Assembly: GCF_018619435.1 (NCBI RefSeq)
Contig: NZ_JAHFZF010000024.1
Location: 1-64,000, forward strand
DNA from: Rhodoferax sp. U11-2br
GTDB taxonomy: Bacteria; Pseudomonadota; Gammaproteobacteria; Burkholderiales; Burkholderiaceae_C
Direction: 5' to 3'
Length of the DNA: 64,000 nucleotides
Each line of letters starts with the position of its first letter. The stretch's first letter is position 1. Below are positions 41,972-51,554 of the stretch, piece after piece. The notes below the pieces were generated by a model. It was not told the origin of the DNA and did not search any database. It saw only the letters and a list, made by a program, of their open reading frames with translations. A program made the position numbers and the translations under genes.

Positions 41972-44900
41972 ATGAATCTTTCCAAATTTTTTATCGACCG
42001 CCCCATTTTTGCTGGCGTGTTGTCATTGCTGATCTTGCTTGCCGGTTTGGTCGCGTTGCGCGGCCTGCCGATCTCGGAATATCCGGCGGTAGCACCGCCA
42101 ACGGTGGTGGTGCGCGCCCAGTACCCAGGCGCCAACCCGAAAGTGATTGCCGAGACCGTGGCTACCCCGCTGGAGGAGTCCATCAACGGTGTGGAGGACA
42201 TGCTCTACATGAACAGCCAGGCCACCACCGATGGGGTGATGACGCTGTCTGTCACCTTCAAGTTGGGAACCGATCCCGACAAAGCGCAGCAGATGGTGCA
42301 AAACCGCGTCGCGCAGGCCGAGCCGCGTTTGCCCGAAGAGGTGCGCCGACTGGGAGTGAGCACGGTCAAGAGTTCACCCAACATCACGATGGTGGTTCAC
42401 CTGGTGTCGCCCAATGACCGCTATGACATCAACTACCTGCGCAATTACGCTGTGCTCAACGTCAAGGACAGGCTGGCGCGTATTCAAGGTGTGGGCCAGG
42501 TGCAGGTTTTTGGCGGTGGTGAATACGCCATGCGGGTTTGGCTGGACCCCCAAAAAGTCGCACAACGTGGTCTCTCGGCCAGCGACGTGGTGGCCGCCAT
42601 CCGTGGCCAGAACATCCAGGCGGCGGCTGGTGTTGTGGGTGCCTCCCCCGGCTTGGAAGGTGTGGACATGCAACTGTCAATCAACGCTCAAGGTCGTTTG
42701 CAAAATGAAGAAGAGTTTGGCGACATCATCGTCAAGACGGGTGCGGACGGCGCCGTCACGCGGTTGCGCGATATCGCGCGCCTGGAGCTGGGGGCGGCTG
42801 ACTACGCGCTGCGTTCTCTTTTGAACAACAAGCAGGCCGTTGGTATGGGCGTGTTCCAGGCGCCGGGCTCCAACTCGCTGGATATCTCCGCTGAAGTCCG
42901 CAAAACGATGGAAGAGCTTGGCAAAAACATGCCAGAAGGGGTGGAGTACCGCATCGCCTACGACCCAACACAGTTTGTGCGTGCATCGATCACCTCGGTG
43001 ATCCACACTTTGCTCGAAGCGATTGCACTGGTGGTGCTGGTGGTGATTTTGTTTTTGCAAACCTGGCGTGCGTCCATCATTCCGCTGCTGGCGGTGCCGG
43101 TGTCGGTGGTTGGCACGTTTGCGGTGTTGCACCTGCTGGGTATTTCCATCAACGCGCTCAGCCTGTTCGGGCTGGTGCTGGCCATTGGTATTGTGGTGGA
43201 TGACGCCATCGTGGTGGTCGAAAACGTGGAGCGCAATATCGAAAGCGGCTTGACCCCGCGCGAGGCCACCTACCGTGCCATGCGCGAGGTGTCGGGCCCC
43301 ATCATTGCGATTGCCTTGGTGCTGGTGGCGGTGTTTGTGCCGCTGGCGTTTATCAGTGGATTGACCGGTCAGTTCTATCGCCAGTTTGCGGTGACGATTG
43401 CGATCTCGACCGTGATCTCGGCGATCAACTCGCTGACCTTGTCGCCCGCGCTTGCGGCCTTGTTGCTCAAGGGCAACGACGCGCCCAAAGATGCGTTGGC
43501 ACGAGGCATTGACAAGGTGTTTGGCCGTTTTTTTGCCGGATTTAACCGTTTGTTCAAGCGGGGCGCTGAGGGCTACAGCACGGGGGTGACGGGCGCCATT
43601 TCGCGCAAGACCTTGATGCTGGTCGTGTACATGGTGCTGGTTGGCGCAACGGTTGGCATCTTCAAACTGGTGCCTGGTGGTTTTGTGCCTGCGCAAGACA
43701 AGCAGTACCTGATTGGGTTTGCGCAGTTGCCTGACGGTGCGACGCTGAACCGTACCGAGGATGTGATCAAGCGCATGGGCGATCTCATGAAGCAGAACCC
43801 GAATGTGGAAGACGCCATTGCCTTCCCGGGTTTGTCGATCAACGGTTTTACCAACAGCTCCAACTCGGGCATTGTGTTTGCCACGCTCAAACCCTTTGCC
43901 GAACGCAGCCGCCAAGACCAGAGCGGTGGTGCGGTTGCGGGGCAGCTCAACCAGGCCTTTGGCAGCATCCAGGATGCCTTCATTGTGATGTTCCCGCCAC
44001 CACCGGTGGAGGGCCTGGGGACAACAGGCGGCTTCAAGTTGCAGCTGGAGGACCGAGCCTCACTCGGTTACGACGCGATGGATACGGCGGTCAAGGCTTT
44101 TATGGCCAAGGTCTCGCAAGCGCCCGAGCTGGCTGGCAGCTTCACCAGCTGGCAGGTCAATGTGCCGCAGTTGTATGCAGACATTGACCGCACCAAGGCG
44201 CGTCAGCTGAACGTGCCGGTGACGGACATTTTCGACACCATGCAGATCTACCTCGGCAGCCTGTATGCCAACGACTTCAACAAATTTGGCCGCACCTATA
44301 GCGTGCGTGTGCAGGCCGATGCCGGCTACCGGGCGCGCGCTGAAGATGTGGGCCTGCTCAAGGTGCGCTCCACCACCGGCGAGATGGTGCCGCTATCGGC
44401 GTTAATGAAGGTGCAATCCAGTTTTGGGCCTGAGCGTGCCATGCGTTACAACGGCTATCTTTCGGCCGACGTGAGCGGTGGCCCGGCGCCGGGTTATTCG
44501 TCGGGCCAGGCCCAGGCAGCGGTGGAGCGTATCGCTGCCGAGACCTTGCCCCCTGGCATCGGCTTTGAATGGACGGAGCTGACCTACCAGGAGATCCTGG
44601 CGGGTGACTCTTCCGTGCTGGTGTTTCCTCTGGCCATTTTGCTGGTGTTCCTGGTGCTGGCGGCGCAGTATGAAAGCCTGACCTTGCCTATTGCAATCAT
44701 TCTGATTGTGCCGATGAGCTTGTTGGCGGCGATGACCGGTGTGTGGTTGTCCGGTGGTGAAAACAATGTGTTCACCCAGATCGGGCTCATGGTGCTGGTT
44801 GGGCTGTCTGCCAAAAACGCCATTCTGATTGTGGAGTTTGCCCGCGAGCTTGAGTTTGCCGACCGGACACCAGTGCAGGCCGCCATTGAAGCCAGCCGCC

Positions 44901-45214
44901 TGCGCTTGCGCCCCATTCTGATGACCTCCATGGCCTTTGTGATGGGTGTGTTGCCACTGGTGTTGTCCACCGGGGCGGGTGCAGAAATGCGCTCGGCCAT
45001 GGGTGTGGCGGTGTTCTTCGGGATGATTGGTGTGACAGCGTTTGGTCTTTTTCTCACCCCTGTTTTTTACGTGGTTCTGCGCCGTCTTGCGGGCAACCGT
45101 CCGCTCAAATTACATGGCGAAGTGCCCCATTTGGACGGTTTTGCAGGCAGCCATGCCGCAGGCGGGCCAGCCGGACATGCCCAGCCCGCAGCAGCCATCG
45201 GATACCACGAATAA
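41972..45214 (+). CDS. RND multidrug efflux pump, MexF/AcrB type
   Basis: A 1080-residue proton-driven inner-membrane pump of the HAE1 class. The intramembrane proton-relay residues are visible: the Asp pair in GIVVDDAIVVVENVER and the Lys in GLSAKNAILIVEFA. Segments such as NKFGRTYSVRVQADAGYR place it nearest MexF-like pumps. It starts IDRPIFAGVLSLLI, as usual. The C-terminal tail (about 35 residues past the last helix, with HAAGGPAGHAQPAAA) is longer than in AcrB. It would export amphipathic drugs such as chloramphenicol or quinolones by analogy; substrates are not proven. Confidence 0.95.
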   Translation: MNLSKFFIDRPIFAGVLSLLILLAGLVALRGLPISEYPAVAPPTVVVRAQYPGANPKVIAETVATPLEESINGVEDMLYMNSQATTDGVMTLSVTFKLGTDPDKAQQMVQNRVAQAEPRLPEEVRRLGVSTVKSSPNITMVVHLVSPNDRYDINYLRNYAVLNVKDRLARIQGVGQVQVFGGGEYAMRVWLDPQKVAQRGLSASDVVAAIRGQNIQAAAGVVGASPGLEGVDMQLSINAQGRLQNEEEFGDIIVKTGADGAVTRLRDIARLELGAADYALRSLLNNKQAVGMGVFQAPGSNSLDISAEVRKTMEELGKNMPEGVEYRIAYDPTQFVRASITSVIHTLLEAIALVVLVVILFLQTWRASIIPLLAVPVSVVGTFAVLHLLGISINALSLFGLVLAIGIVVDDAIVVVENVERNIESGLTPREATYRAMREVSGPIIAIALVLVAVFVPLAFISGLTGQFYRQFAVTIAISTVISAINSLTLSPALAALLLKGNDAPKDALARGIDKVFGRFFAGFNRLFKRGAEGYSTGVTGAISRKTLMLVVYMVLVGATVGIFKLVPGGFVPAQDKQYLIGFAQLPDGATLNRTEDVIKRMGDLMKQNPNVEDAIAFPGLSINGFTNSSNSGIVFATLKPFAERSRQDQSGGAVAGQLNQAFGSIQDAFIVMFPPPPVEGLGTTGGFKLQLEDRASLGYDAMDTAVKAFMAKVSQAPELAGSFTSWQVNVPQLYADIDRTKARQLNVPVTDIFDTMQIYLGSLYANDFNKFGRTYSVRVQADAGYRARAEDVGLLKVRSTTGEMVPLSALMKVQSSFGPERAMRYNGYLSADVSGGPAPGYSSGQAQAAVERIAAETLPPGIGFEWTELTYQEILAGDSSVLVFPLAILLVFLVLAAQYESLTLPIAIILIVPMSLLAAMTGVWLSGGENNVFTQIGLMVLVGLSAKNAILIVEFARELEFADRTPVQAAIEASRLRLRPILMTSMAFVMGVLPLVLSTGAGAEMRSAMGVAVFFGMIGVTAFGLFLTPVFYVVLRRLAGNRPLKLHGEVPHLDGFAGSHAAGGPAGHAQPAAAIGYHE

Positions 45215-45241
45215 CAAGACATGACACCCAAGGAGTTCCTC

Positions 45242-46663
45242 ATGAACCAGTTCCCCTTAAAGCGACATCTTGCACTGCTGCCGCTGCTTGCCGCACTGGT
45301 GCTGGCTGGCTGTGCCACTGGCACGGTTGTCCCGCCATCCAGCCTGCCAACCGCGCCCGCCGCGTTCAAGGAAAACGGCGGCACGGTCACCTCAACCCAC
45401 ACGCCAGCCACCACGGTGACCGCGCCAGGACAGACGCAAGGCTTGTGGTGGCAGGTCTTCGCCGATCCACTGCTTGACCAGCTGGTTGAACAAGCCAACC
45501 GCAACAACAACAGCATCCAAGTTGCGGCCGCCAGGCTGGCACAGGCGCGTGCTTTGGCTGGCCTGACCGATGCCAGCCGCGCGCTCCAGGTGGGCCTGAG
45601 CACCGGCGTGGCGCGCCAGAACAACAGCACAACGGGCAACACACCGCAGACGCTGGTCAGCACCGGCCTCAACCTGTCTTACGAGGTAGACCTGTTTGGC
45701 AAGCTCTCGGCGGCATCGGATGCCGCCTCGCTGGACGCCACCTCGCGCGATGCACTCTTGCGCAGCACACAACTGCTGGTCCAAGCCGAAGTCACCCAGA
45801 CCTATCTGAGCCTGCGTGCCACGGACAGCGAGCGTGCCTTGGTGCGCGATACCTTGCAGGCCTACCGCAACACCTTGCAGCTCACCGAAGTGCGTTACAG
45901 GGAAGGGGATGTGGCCGAGCTGGATGTGGCGCGTGTGCGGTCCGAAGTGGCATCCACAGAATCCGACGTGCTGGCCTTGGACCAGCGCCGTGCCCAGCTG
46001 GAGCACGCCCTGGCTGTTCTGGTCGGTGAGCTTGCCTCCAACTTCTCTGTGCCGCCCACCCAATGGGCAACGGCCTTGCCCGCCATACCCGCGGGTGTGC
46101 CCAGTACCGTGTTGACACGCCGGCCCGATATCTCTGCAGCCCAAAGCAGTATGCAGGCAGCCCAAGCACGCGTTGGTGTGGCCAAAGCCGCCTGGTTCCC
46201 GAGTTTTTCATTAACGGCCAATGGCGGCTATGCCGCGCCCGAGATCAAGGACTTGTTCTCGCTGTCTACCCGGGCCTGGGGTGTGGGCGCACTGCTCTCG
46301 CTGCCTGTGTTTGACGGCGGCAAGCGTGAGGCGGGTCTGTCAAGCGCCAATGCCGAACTCGACATGGCGCAGGCCAGCTACCGTGAGCAGGTGCTGGTGG
46401 CGTTTCGGGAGGTGGAAGACCAGTTGTCTTCATTGCGGCTGCTGGCCGAGCAGTCTGAGGCGCAGTCGCGCTCGGTGGCATCCAGCAGCCGCGCCACCCA
46501 GCTGTCGGACGCGCGTTACCGCAATGGCTTTGTCAGTCAACTTGAACTGCTGGACGCGCAGCGCAGTGAACTGCGCAACCGCCGCCAGGCACTGCAAGTG
46601 CGTGCGGCGCAATACCAGGCCACGGTAGGGCTGATCCGCGCATTGGGTGGGGGCTGGGTTTGA
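45242..46663 (+). CDS. Outer-membrane efflux lipoprotein, OprN/NodT type
   Basis: A 473-residue outer-membrane channel (TolC fold) with a lipoprotein signal peptide ending LVLAGC, so the mature protein starts at a lipidated Cys. Two OEP repeats, each a helical hairpin and a beta pair, span about residues 60-260 and 280-465. The motif VPSTVLTRRPDISAAQSSMQ and the FPSFSLTANGGY stretch are standard for NodT-family channels. I chose 45242 because AAGGAG precedes it; the ATG at 45221 lacks one. It completes a tripartite pump with the adaptor and RND genes. Confidence 0.93.
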   Translation: MNQFPLKRHLALLPLLAALVLAGCATGTVVPPSSLPTAPAAFKENGGTVTSTHTPATTVTAPGQTQGLWWQVFADPLLDQLVEQANRNNNSIQVAAARLAQARALAGLTDASRALQVGLSTGVARQNNSTTGNTPQTLVSTGLNLSYEVDLFGKLSAASDAASLDATSRDALLRSTQLLVQAEVTQTYLSLRATDSERALVRDTLQAYRNTLQLTEVRYREGDVAELDVARVRSEVASTESDVLALDQRRAQLEHALAVLVGELASNFSVPPTQWATALPAIPAGVPSTVLTRRPDISAAQSSMQAAQARVGVAKAAWFPSFSLTANGGYAAPEIKDLFSLSTRAWGVGALLSLPVFDGGKREAGLSSANAELDMAQASYREQVLVAFREVEDQLSSLRLLAEQSEAQSRSVASSSRATQLSDARYRNGFVSQLELLDAQRSELRNRRQALQVRAAQYQATVGLIRALGGGWV

Positions 46664-46760
46664 CGAACCCGTTGGGGTCTTGCGATGGTTCGGTAGCAAG
46701 GGGCCGTCACTTCGCCGCGCTCCTGGTGCCATACAAACCAAGGCCCCGGGAGACTCCTTA

Positions 46761-46808
46761 AGTAATAGCTGTAGGCCATTGTTATAAAAGGGCTAGAGGC
46801 TGTTTTTT
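46761..46808 (+). repeat. Dispersed Comamonadaceae-type repeat, copy B
   Basis: AGTAATAGCTG, a variable part, and AAAGGGCTAGAGGCTG followed by TTTTTT. It matches copies A and C in layout and lies in the 260-base gap after the efflux operon. Confidence 0.7.
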
Positions 46809-46924
46809 CACTTAAAGAAGGGGTGTCTGGAACCTCGGTGCCAGAAGGCCATCTGCGCAAGGTGAGCATCCTGTGTGCCTGCCGCTTGGGTTCGCGGCGA
46901 CCGGCTGCAAGGGTTAGAAGCCCG

Positions 46925-47875
46925 TCATCCACCACCCGTGAGTCCCAGCGCATCCTGACAGGGCTCCAGCTCCGTGCCTCTTACCGGCGTTGCTTTCGCC
47001 AAGGCCATCCACACCGCAAACGGCAGTTGGCTTACCGTGCGCTTGGGCGCCATACGCAGCACCTCCAGCTGGCTGTTCTGGAACACCATCACGCCACACT
47101 CCAGCGGAATTTCATTGGCCTTGGCAATCGGGTAACCGCTGCGGTCACAGCCCAGCACATACCAGCACTGGCCACCCACATCCAGATAAGCCGACCGTTT
47201 GTCCAAGCGTTTGATGTCGCCGAGCAGATCAGCGCGGCTGACCTTGATCTCGTGAACGATGGGCTCCAGGTACTCTTGCCGTGAGCTGTTGCGGATTGAG
47301 AAAACATCGGGCTGACACATCTTCCAGCGTGACAACTCGTCCGATTCGCCTGGCACCCGGGCTCGAAGGTTCAGCCCGGTCCAGACCAGGCGGCCATCAC
47401 GCAGCATGGCCTGCACCACCTTGTCCACCAGTGCCTCGTGTGCCGAGCGGGCCTGGCGGTTGCCCTGGGTGGCCTGGGCCAGGTGAGTGATGCCCGCATC
47501 GGTGAGTGCAATCAGGGGGTGCCCTGCGTCGCTGCTGGTGCGCCTGAGCAGCCCGGCTGCCAGCAGTTCAACTTCCACCACATCTTGATACGGCCAACCC
47601 GCTGAGCGGTACACCTCCCGCAGGCGCTGGGTGTGGATCCGCTTCAGGGGGATAGGCAGATCTGCCGCTGCTGCCGGGTTGGGGCTGTTTGACGGGGCCG
47701 CGGCCTGGGTGCCGGTGTCGGCTTTGGGCTTGGCTTTGACTCTGGTTTTGCTGGAGGATTTGACAGGTGTGTCAGCGGCCGTGCCGGCCTGCGGGCCGCT
47801 TTCCTTGGCCGTCTCTGCCCCTGGGGCCTGGCTCAAAGCGGTGTTCGGGTTGGGGGTGGATGACGCGGGGCGCAT
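46925..47875 (-). CDS. MmcB-like PD-(D/E)XK nuclease-fold protein, SOS-controlled
   Basis: A 316-residue protein. Residues 1-75 are low-complexity (Pro, Ala, Thr, Lys). A winged-helix-like part follows (TQRLREVYRSAGWPYQDVVE to ALTDAGITHLAQA). The C-terminal half shows a PD-(D/E)XK nuclease core: PDVFSI then HEIKVSRADLLGDIKRLDKR, ending in a strand (CWYVLG). This resembles MmcB DNA-repair proteins, where a similar EVKSS..DF motif is seen. A LexA box lies five bases before the ATG, so it is probably induced by DNA damage. No ribosome binding site is visible, so translation may be leaderless. Confidence 0.72.
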   Translation of the reverse strand: MRPASSTPNPNTALSQAPGAETAKESGPQAGTAADTPVKSSSKTRVKAKPKADTGTQAAAPSNSPNPAAAADLPIPLKRIHTQRLREVYRSAGWPYQDVVEVELLAAGLLRRTSSDAGHPLIALTDAGITHLAQATQGNRQARSAHEALVDKVVQAMLRDGRLVWTGLNLRARVPGESDELSRWKMCQPDVFSIRNSSRQEYLEPIVHEIKVSRADLLGDIKRLDKRSAYLDVGGQCWYVLGCDRSGYPIAKANEIPLECGVMVFQNSQLEVLRMAPKRTVSQLPFAVWMALAKATPVRGTELEPCQDALGLTGGG

Positions 47876-47880
47876 ACAAA

Positions 47881-47900
47881 TACTGTTAATGTGTACAGTA
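47881..47900. promoter_or_regulatory. LexA box
   Basis: TACTGTTAATGTGTACAGTA contains the full CTGT-N8-ACAG LexA consensus with symmetric TA flanks. It overlaps a TATACT -10 candidate read on the minus strand and lies directly before the MmcB-like gene. Confidence 0.85.
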
Positions 47901-48071
47901 TAAAAGAAAGCCCGCTGTGTTGATCAGCCCGCTGCCTATGTTTTAAGCAGTCCCCGCCAGCTCAAGCGGGGCGCGGCTTTGGCGACTTGTTCCCGTCCTT
48001 ATCCACAGCTTTGGGCCCAGTCTGCGGGGACAACTTGTCAGAGCAGAGGTTCAGCCGCGTTGCCGTGACGT

Positions 48072-48638
48072 TTACGGCGCTTCGTCCGGCTCAGCATTGC
48101 TCACCAGATACTGCTTCACCAGGTCAAAAAAGCGGTCGTAAAAAGCGTCTGAAACAATGGTTTCACTGCCGACCTTGACCATCGACTCATTGCTGGAGGT
48201 GAATGGCAGAGAGACGGAGCCAATGGCACTCACGCCGACACTGGCCGAGTTATTGCTTTTCTTGAGCGCATAACGGTCTTGCAAAGCGGTGACGAAACCA
48301 AGGCTGATTTGCCCGTCTTTGCTGTCGGGCACACACACCACCCGGATTTCCAGCTGCAAGTGTGATTCGCCATCGGGCTGAAAACTCTTTTGACCCGTCA
48401 CCAGGTCGTCGCGGGTGATGTTGGTGATGTAGCCCTGGCTCAGCAAGGCCCTTCTGGCGGCCTCGCAGGTGTGCGCCGGGGTGCTGTCAAACAGCCGTGA
48501 GTAGGTCGAGGTGGAGCCGAATTTCTCCTGCAACGGGAACTTCTTCAAGGACGTGCCACACGCGGTCAGCACACTTGACAAGCTCACCAGGCCCACCAGC
48601 CAGAGGGTAGGGTGGCGTCGTATCCATGCAAATTTCAA
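48072..48638 (-). CDS. DUF2242 family lipoprotein
   Basis: A 188-residue protein with a lipoprotein signal peptide ending SVLTAC, so it is anchored by a lipidated Cys27, probably at the outer membrane. The rest matches DUF2242 (CEAARRALLSQGYITNITRD, then GQKSFQPDGESHLQLEIRVV and SDAFYDRFFDLVKQYL). The function is unknown. It stands between the MmcB-like gene and the CYTH-CHAD gene on the same strand. Confidence 0.8.
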   Translation of the reverse strand: MKFAWIRRHPTLWLVGLVSLSSVLTACGTSLKKFPLQEKFGSTSTYSRLFDSTPAHTCEAARRALLSQGYITNITRDDLVTGQKSFQPDGESHLQLEIRVVCVPDSKDGQISLGFVTALQDRYALKKSNNSASVGVSAIGSVSLPFTSSNESMVKVGSETIVSDAFYDRFFDLVKQYLVSNAEPDEAP

Positions 48639-48743
48639 AGCCAGGCACTCCTTTGGGCATCAAAGATCGGATTCGGGACGGTTGTGTCAGGTCCTATTTT
48701 CGCTCCAGAGGACAGAGACAGTCCGCCCCCGACGCGCTGGTGG

Positions 48744-50309
48744 TCAGCGATGGCTTCGTTGCAACCACTTGGGTTTGGTGCGGGGCCGCATCTCGGGTGT
48801 GAGGGGGTGGGTGAGCGCCTGCGTCGCCCCGGCCGCGAAACCACGCAAGAATTCCGCCACACCAGGCTCCAGCGCCAGCCTGGCCACCAAGGTGTTGATG
48901 TGAGCGGTATCGCGTGATGCACCGATGCTGCTTTGAAGGCTGGTTGCGCGTTCCAGACTGAGCTTGACCAGGCGCGGGGGCATCAAACCTTGCAAGTTCT
49001 CGGTGCCATACCTCAATCGTTTGGCCAAGATGCGTACCTGATGCCACTGCGCTGGGGTGTTGGCAACCTGGCAGGCCTTGTCCAGCTGACGGTTCAAGCG
49101 CTGCATACGTTGTTTGACCCAGCTGCGCAATCGCATGGGGGGTGCTGACCTTGACTGCCCGTCAGCAGGAAGGTTTTCCAACCATTGCTGGATGGTCAGC
49201 AGACTGGCTCCCACATTCGTTTCTTGCAAGGCCTGGCGCACCGTTTCGCGTTGCTGGTCGCTCAGCTGCGTCAGAAGGGTCATCATGGTTTGCCAGGATT
49301 GGGCCCGCCGAGGGGCGCCCAGGATGAAAGCCTCGGCCAGGGCTGGCAAGGTTTCCGTGCGGGCCACATCCAGATTGCGCAGTTCACCCAGATGGGTCAG
49401 AAGACCGTGCAAGGCAGCATCGGATTGTGGTGCAGCCAGGGGCATCAGCTTCCTGAACATCTGTCGGGCACTTTTGAAGCGGCGCCAGCCTACCCGGGCC
49501 TGGTGCAGCACTTCGGGATCGTCAGAACAGAGCAAACTCTCCAGATTGGTGGTGAACTGGGTAAATGCATGGCGTAGCACCTGCTGTGCCATCAGCAGCA
49601 CGGGCACGTCTTTGCTGAGGTTTGGCAATGGCGCGCGGTACGGCCGGTTCAAACCAGCTTGCGCCAGTGAATAACCGCGCTGACCTTTGCTCATGCTGGA
49701 CGGCAGCACAGCGACCGAGCGGGCAATTTCATGGGCTATGTCGAACAAAACGGAGGGCTCTCCGGCCTTCAATTCCAGCTCCAGTTCACAAATGGGCGTG
49801 GTTTGGCCATTGGCCTCAATGTGACCCAGGTCCAGCGCCACTTCTACTATGCTGTTGTCGTGTTGTTGCACCAGCCAGAGGGTGCGGTCGAAGTGGGTCA
49901 CAAAACAGGGTGTTAAGGCCGCAAAGAGGCGGCCGTCGGCGTCAATCTCTGACCATGTTGTGGTCTTGAGCACCTGATGGGACAAGGTGGCCGCATCGAC
50001 GGGGGTTTCCCATTCGCTGCGCCGACTTAAGGCCGATGGCTCACTACTCCCCATTTTGAATGTCTGTAGCCATCGCGGGGAGCTGTTACTGCCAACACGT
50101 CGCAGCCTTAGGACGGCGTGTTGTTCGCGAAGCTGCTGGTCGGGTGTGTCGTAATAAATGTTGTGCAAGGTCTGGTGTGTGGCCTGATGTCGGGACAACA
50201 CCGGGACCTGCGCCAACTGTTTTGCCAATCTGGCAGGATCAGCCATGGGCAAGCTCAGTTTGAGCTCAATCTCTTGGGGTGCGGGTGCTTGCCTGGAATG
50301 TGATTTCAT
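48744..50309 (-). CDS. CYTH and CHAD domain protein (probable inorganic triphosphatase)
   Basis: A 521-residue protein. The CYTH domain (residues 10-210) begins with the ExExK motif EIELKLSL and forms a tunnel that hydrolyses triphosphates, in this subgroup inorganic tripolyphosphate. The CHAD domain (about 235-510) is a helical, histidine- and arginine-rich module thought to bind polyphosphate (VLHQARVGWRRFKSARQMF and RILAKRLRYGTENLQ). The layout is that of YgiF-type proteins. It lies upstream of no clear partner; the nearest genes are a DUF2242 lipoprotein and a glycosyltransferase. Confidence 0.9.
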   Translation of the reverse strand: MKSHSRQAPAPQEIELKLSLPMADPARLAKQLAQVPVLSRHQATHQTLHNIYYDTPDQQLREQHAVLRLRRVGSNSSPRWLQTFKMGSSEPSALSRRSEWETPVDAATLSHQVLKTTTWSEIDADGRLFAALTPCFVTHFDRTLWLVQQHDNSIVEVALDLGHIEANGQTTPICELELELKAGEPSVLFDIAHEIARSVAVLPSSMSKGQRGYSLAQAGLNRPYRAPLPNLSKDVPVLLMAQQVLRHAFTQFTTNLESLLCSDDPEVLHQARVGWRRFKSARQMFRKLMPLAAPQSDAALHGLLTHLGELRNLDVARTETLPALAEAFILGAPRRAQSWQTMMTLLTQLSDQQRETVRQALQETNVGASLLTIQQWLENLPADGQSRSAPPMRLRSWVKQRMQRLNRQLDKACQVANTPAQWHQVRILAKRLRYGTENLQGLMPPRLVKLSLERATSLQSSIGASRDTAHINTLVARLALEPGVAEFLRGFAAGATQALTHPLTPEMRPRTKPKWLQRSHR

Positions 50310-50384
50310 GCGCTGGCCTGTGATCTGGTGGGCCCTTCCGTCCTGGCGTCCGGGAAAAGCAGGGCAGTCTTGAATGCGTTCGCA

Positions 50385-51554
50385 TCATATGGCCAGCTTG
50401 GCCAACAGCTGTGGCACCTCAAAAACGGCCCGATTTTGCATCTGGCGGACGTTGTTTTGCCATCTGGGCAGATCTCGCACCATCTCATACACGGCCGAGC
50501 GCACACCGCGAAAACTGTTTAACACCAGCCCCAGCCCGTTGTGGCGAATCCACTGGGTATTCCACCGCTCTTGAGGCATGGTCCAGGCATTGCAGGTGAT
50601 CACAACGGGCAGTCCCATATGCACCGCCTCACTGAGGCTACCCGGCCCGGGTTTGCCAATGAAGAAGTCCGCCAGACGCATCCAGTACGCCATGTCATCG
50701 GTGAACTCGACCACCACATGGGGCGCTTGGGTGGCCATGGCGCGCAGGGATTGGGCCAGCGCTGCATTTTTGCCGCAGACCAGAATCAGCGGTGTGTCGA
50801 TCAGACGGGTCGCGATGCTCTTCATCACTTCCGCGCCATATCCGCCAAACATCACCAGACCGACAGACTGTTTGTCAGCAAAACCATGTTTGAACCGTTC
50901 TACCCAGCGGTCTGCGGCAGAAGGTTCGTAAAACCGGGGTGACAGGATCATGCCGGAACTCTGATGAACACGCTGGGCTGAACAACCTGCCGACATCGCC
51001 TGTTGGACCGCATAAGCTGTGCCGCACACCAGCTGCTGGGGCTGGTCCGGCTCGACCCAGAATGCCGGTGGATGGTCTGCCATGTCGGTGAGCACGGTCA
51101 CGTAAGGCGTGCTGGGCACGGCCAATTTCAAGCTTTCACACAAGGCACGATTGAAGTTGGGTATCACTGACACGACCATGTCAGGCCGGGCATCGCGCCA
51201 ATAAGCACACATCCGCTTGACCATCGCCTGGTGCCCCAGTCTGATCAACATCTGCAGCAACTTGAGCTCCAGCGACATGCCCAGGGTCATGCCGTGCGCC
51301 AGTTGTTTGTTGTAGATGTCTTCCGGCTGGAACCCCAGTGTTTTGGCAAACAGGCTGCAGGGGTCAAGGATGTCGAACAAGTGCACCAGCCGCACCTGCC
51401 AGCCTTGGCCGTGCATGACCTGCTGCAAGGCTGTTGCGGCGGCGCGGTGCCCACCCCCGGCATTGAAGTAGATCAGGTCGACGCGGGTCTTGGCTGACCC
51501 GGGGTGGGCCGTATCAAGGTCAGAGGCAGTCAGCAATGGCTTGTTACCCATCAC
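50385..51554 (-). CDS. MGDG-synthase-type glycosyltransferase (GT28 family)
   Basis: A 389-residue cytoplasmic or membrane-associated glycosyltransferase with the N-terminal acceptor motif IYFNAGGGHRAAATALQQ found in MGDG synthases and diacylglycerol glucosyltransferases. The C-terminal nucleotide-sugar domain carries GKPGPGSLSEAVHMGLPVVI, the family's donor-binding signature. It would transfer a sugar from a UDP-sugar to a lipid acceptor, possibly diacylglycerol. It ends 75 bases before the CYTH-CHAD gene in the same direction. The true acceptor is not known. Confidence 0.83.
   Translation of the reverse strand: MMGNKPLLTASDLDTAHPGSAKTRVDLIYFNAGGGHRAAATALQQVMHGQGWQVRLVHLFDILDPCSLFAKTLGFQPEDIYNKQLAHGMTLGMSLELKLLQMLIRLGHQAMVKRMCAYWRDARPDMVVSVIPNFNRALCESLKLAVPSTPYVTVLTDMADHPPAFWVEPDQPQQLVCGTAYAVQQAMSAGCSAQRVHQSSGMILSPRFYEPSAADRWVERFKHGFADKQSVGLVMFGGYGAEVMKSIATRLIDTPLILVCGKNAALAQSLRAMATQAPHVVVEFTDDMAYWMRLADFFIGKPGPGSLSEAVHMGLPVVITCNAWTMPQERWNTQWIRHNGLGLVLNSFRGVRSAVYEMVRDLPRWQNNVRQMQNRAVFEVPQLLAKLAI

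Noticed and set aside
42677..43915. 412-codon minus-strand open frame inside the RND pump gene
   Set aside because: Antisense to conserved AcrB-type sequence, with a His/Arg/Gln-rich composition typical of shadow frames.
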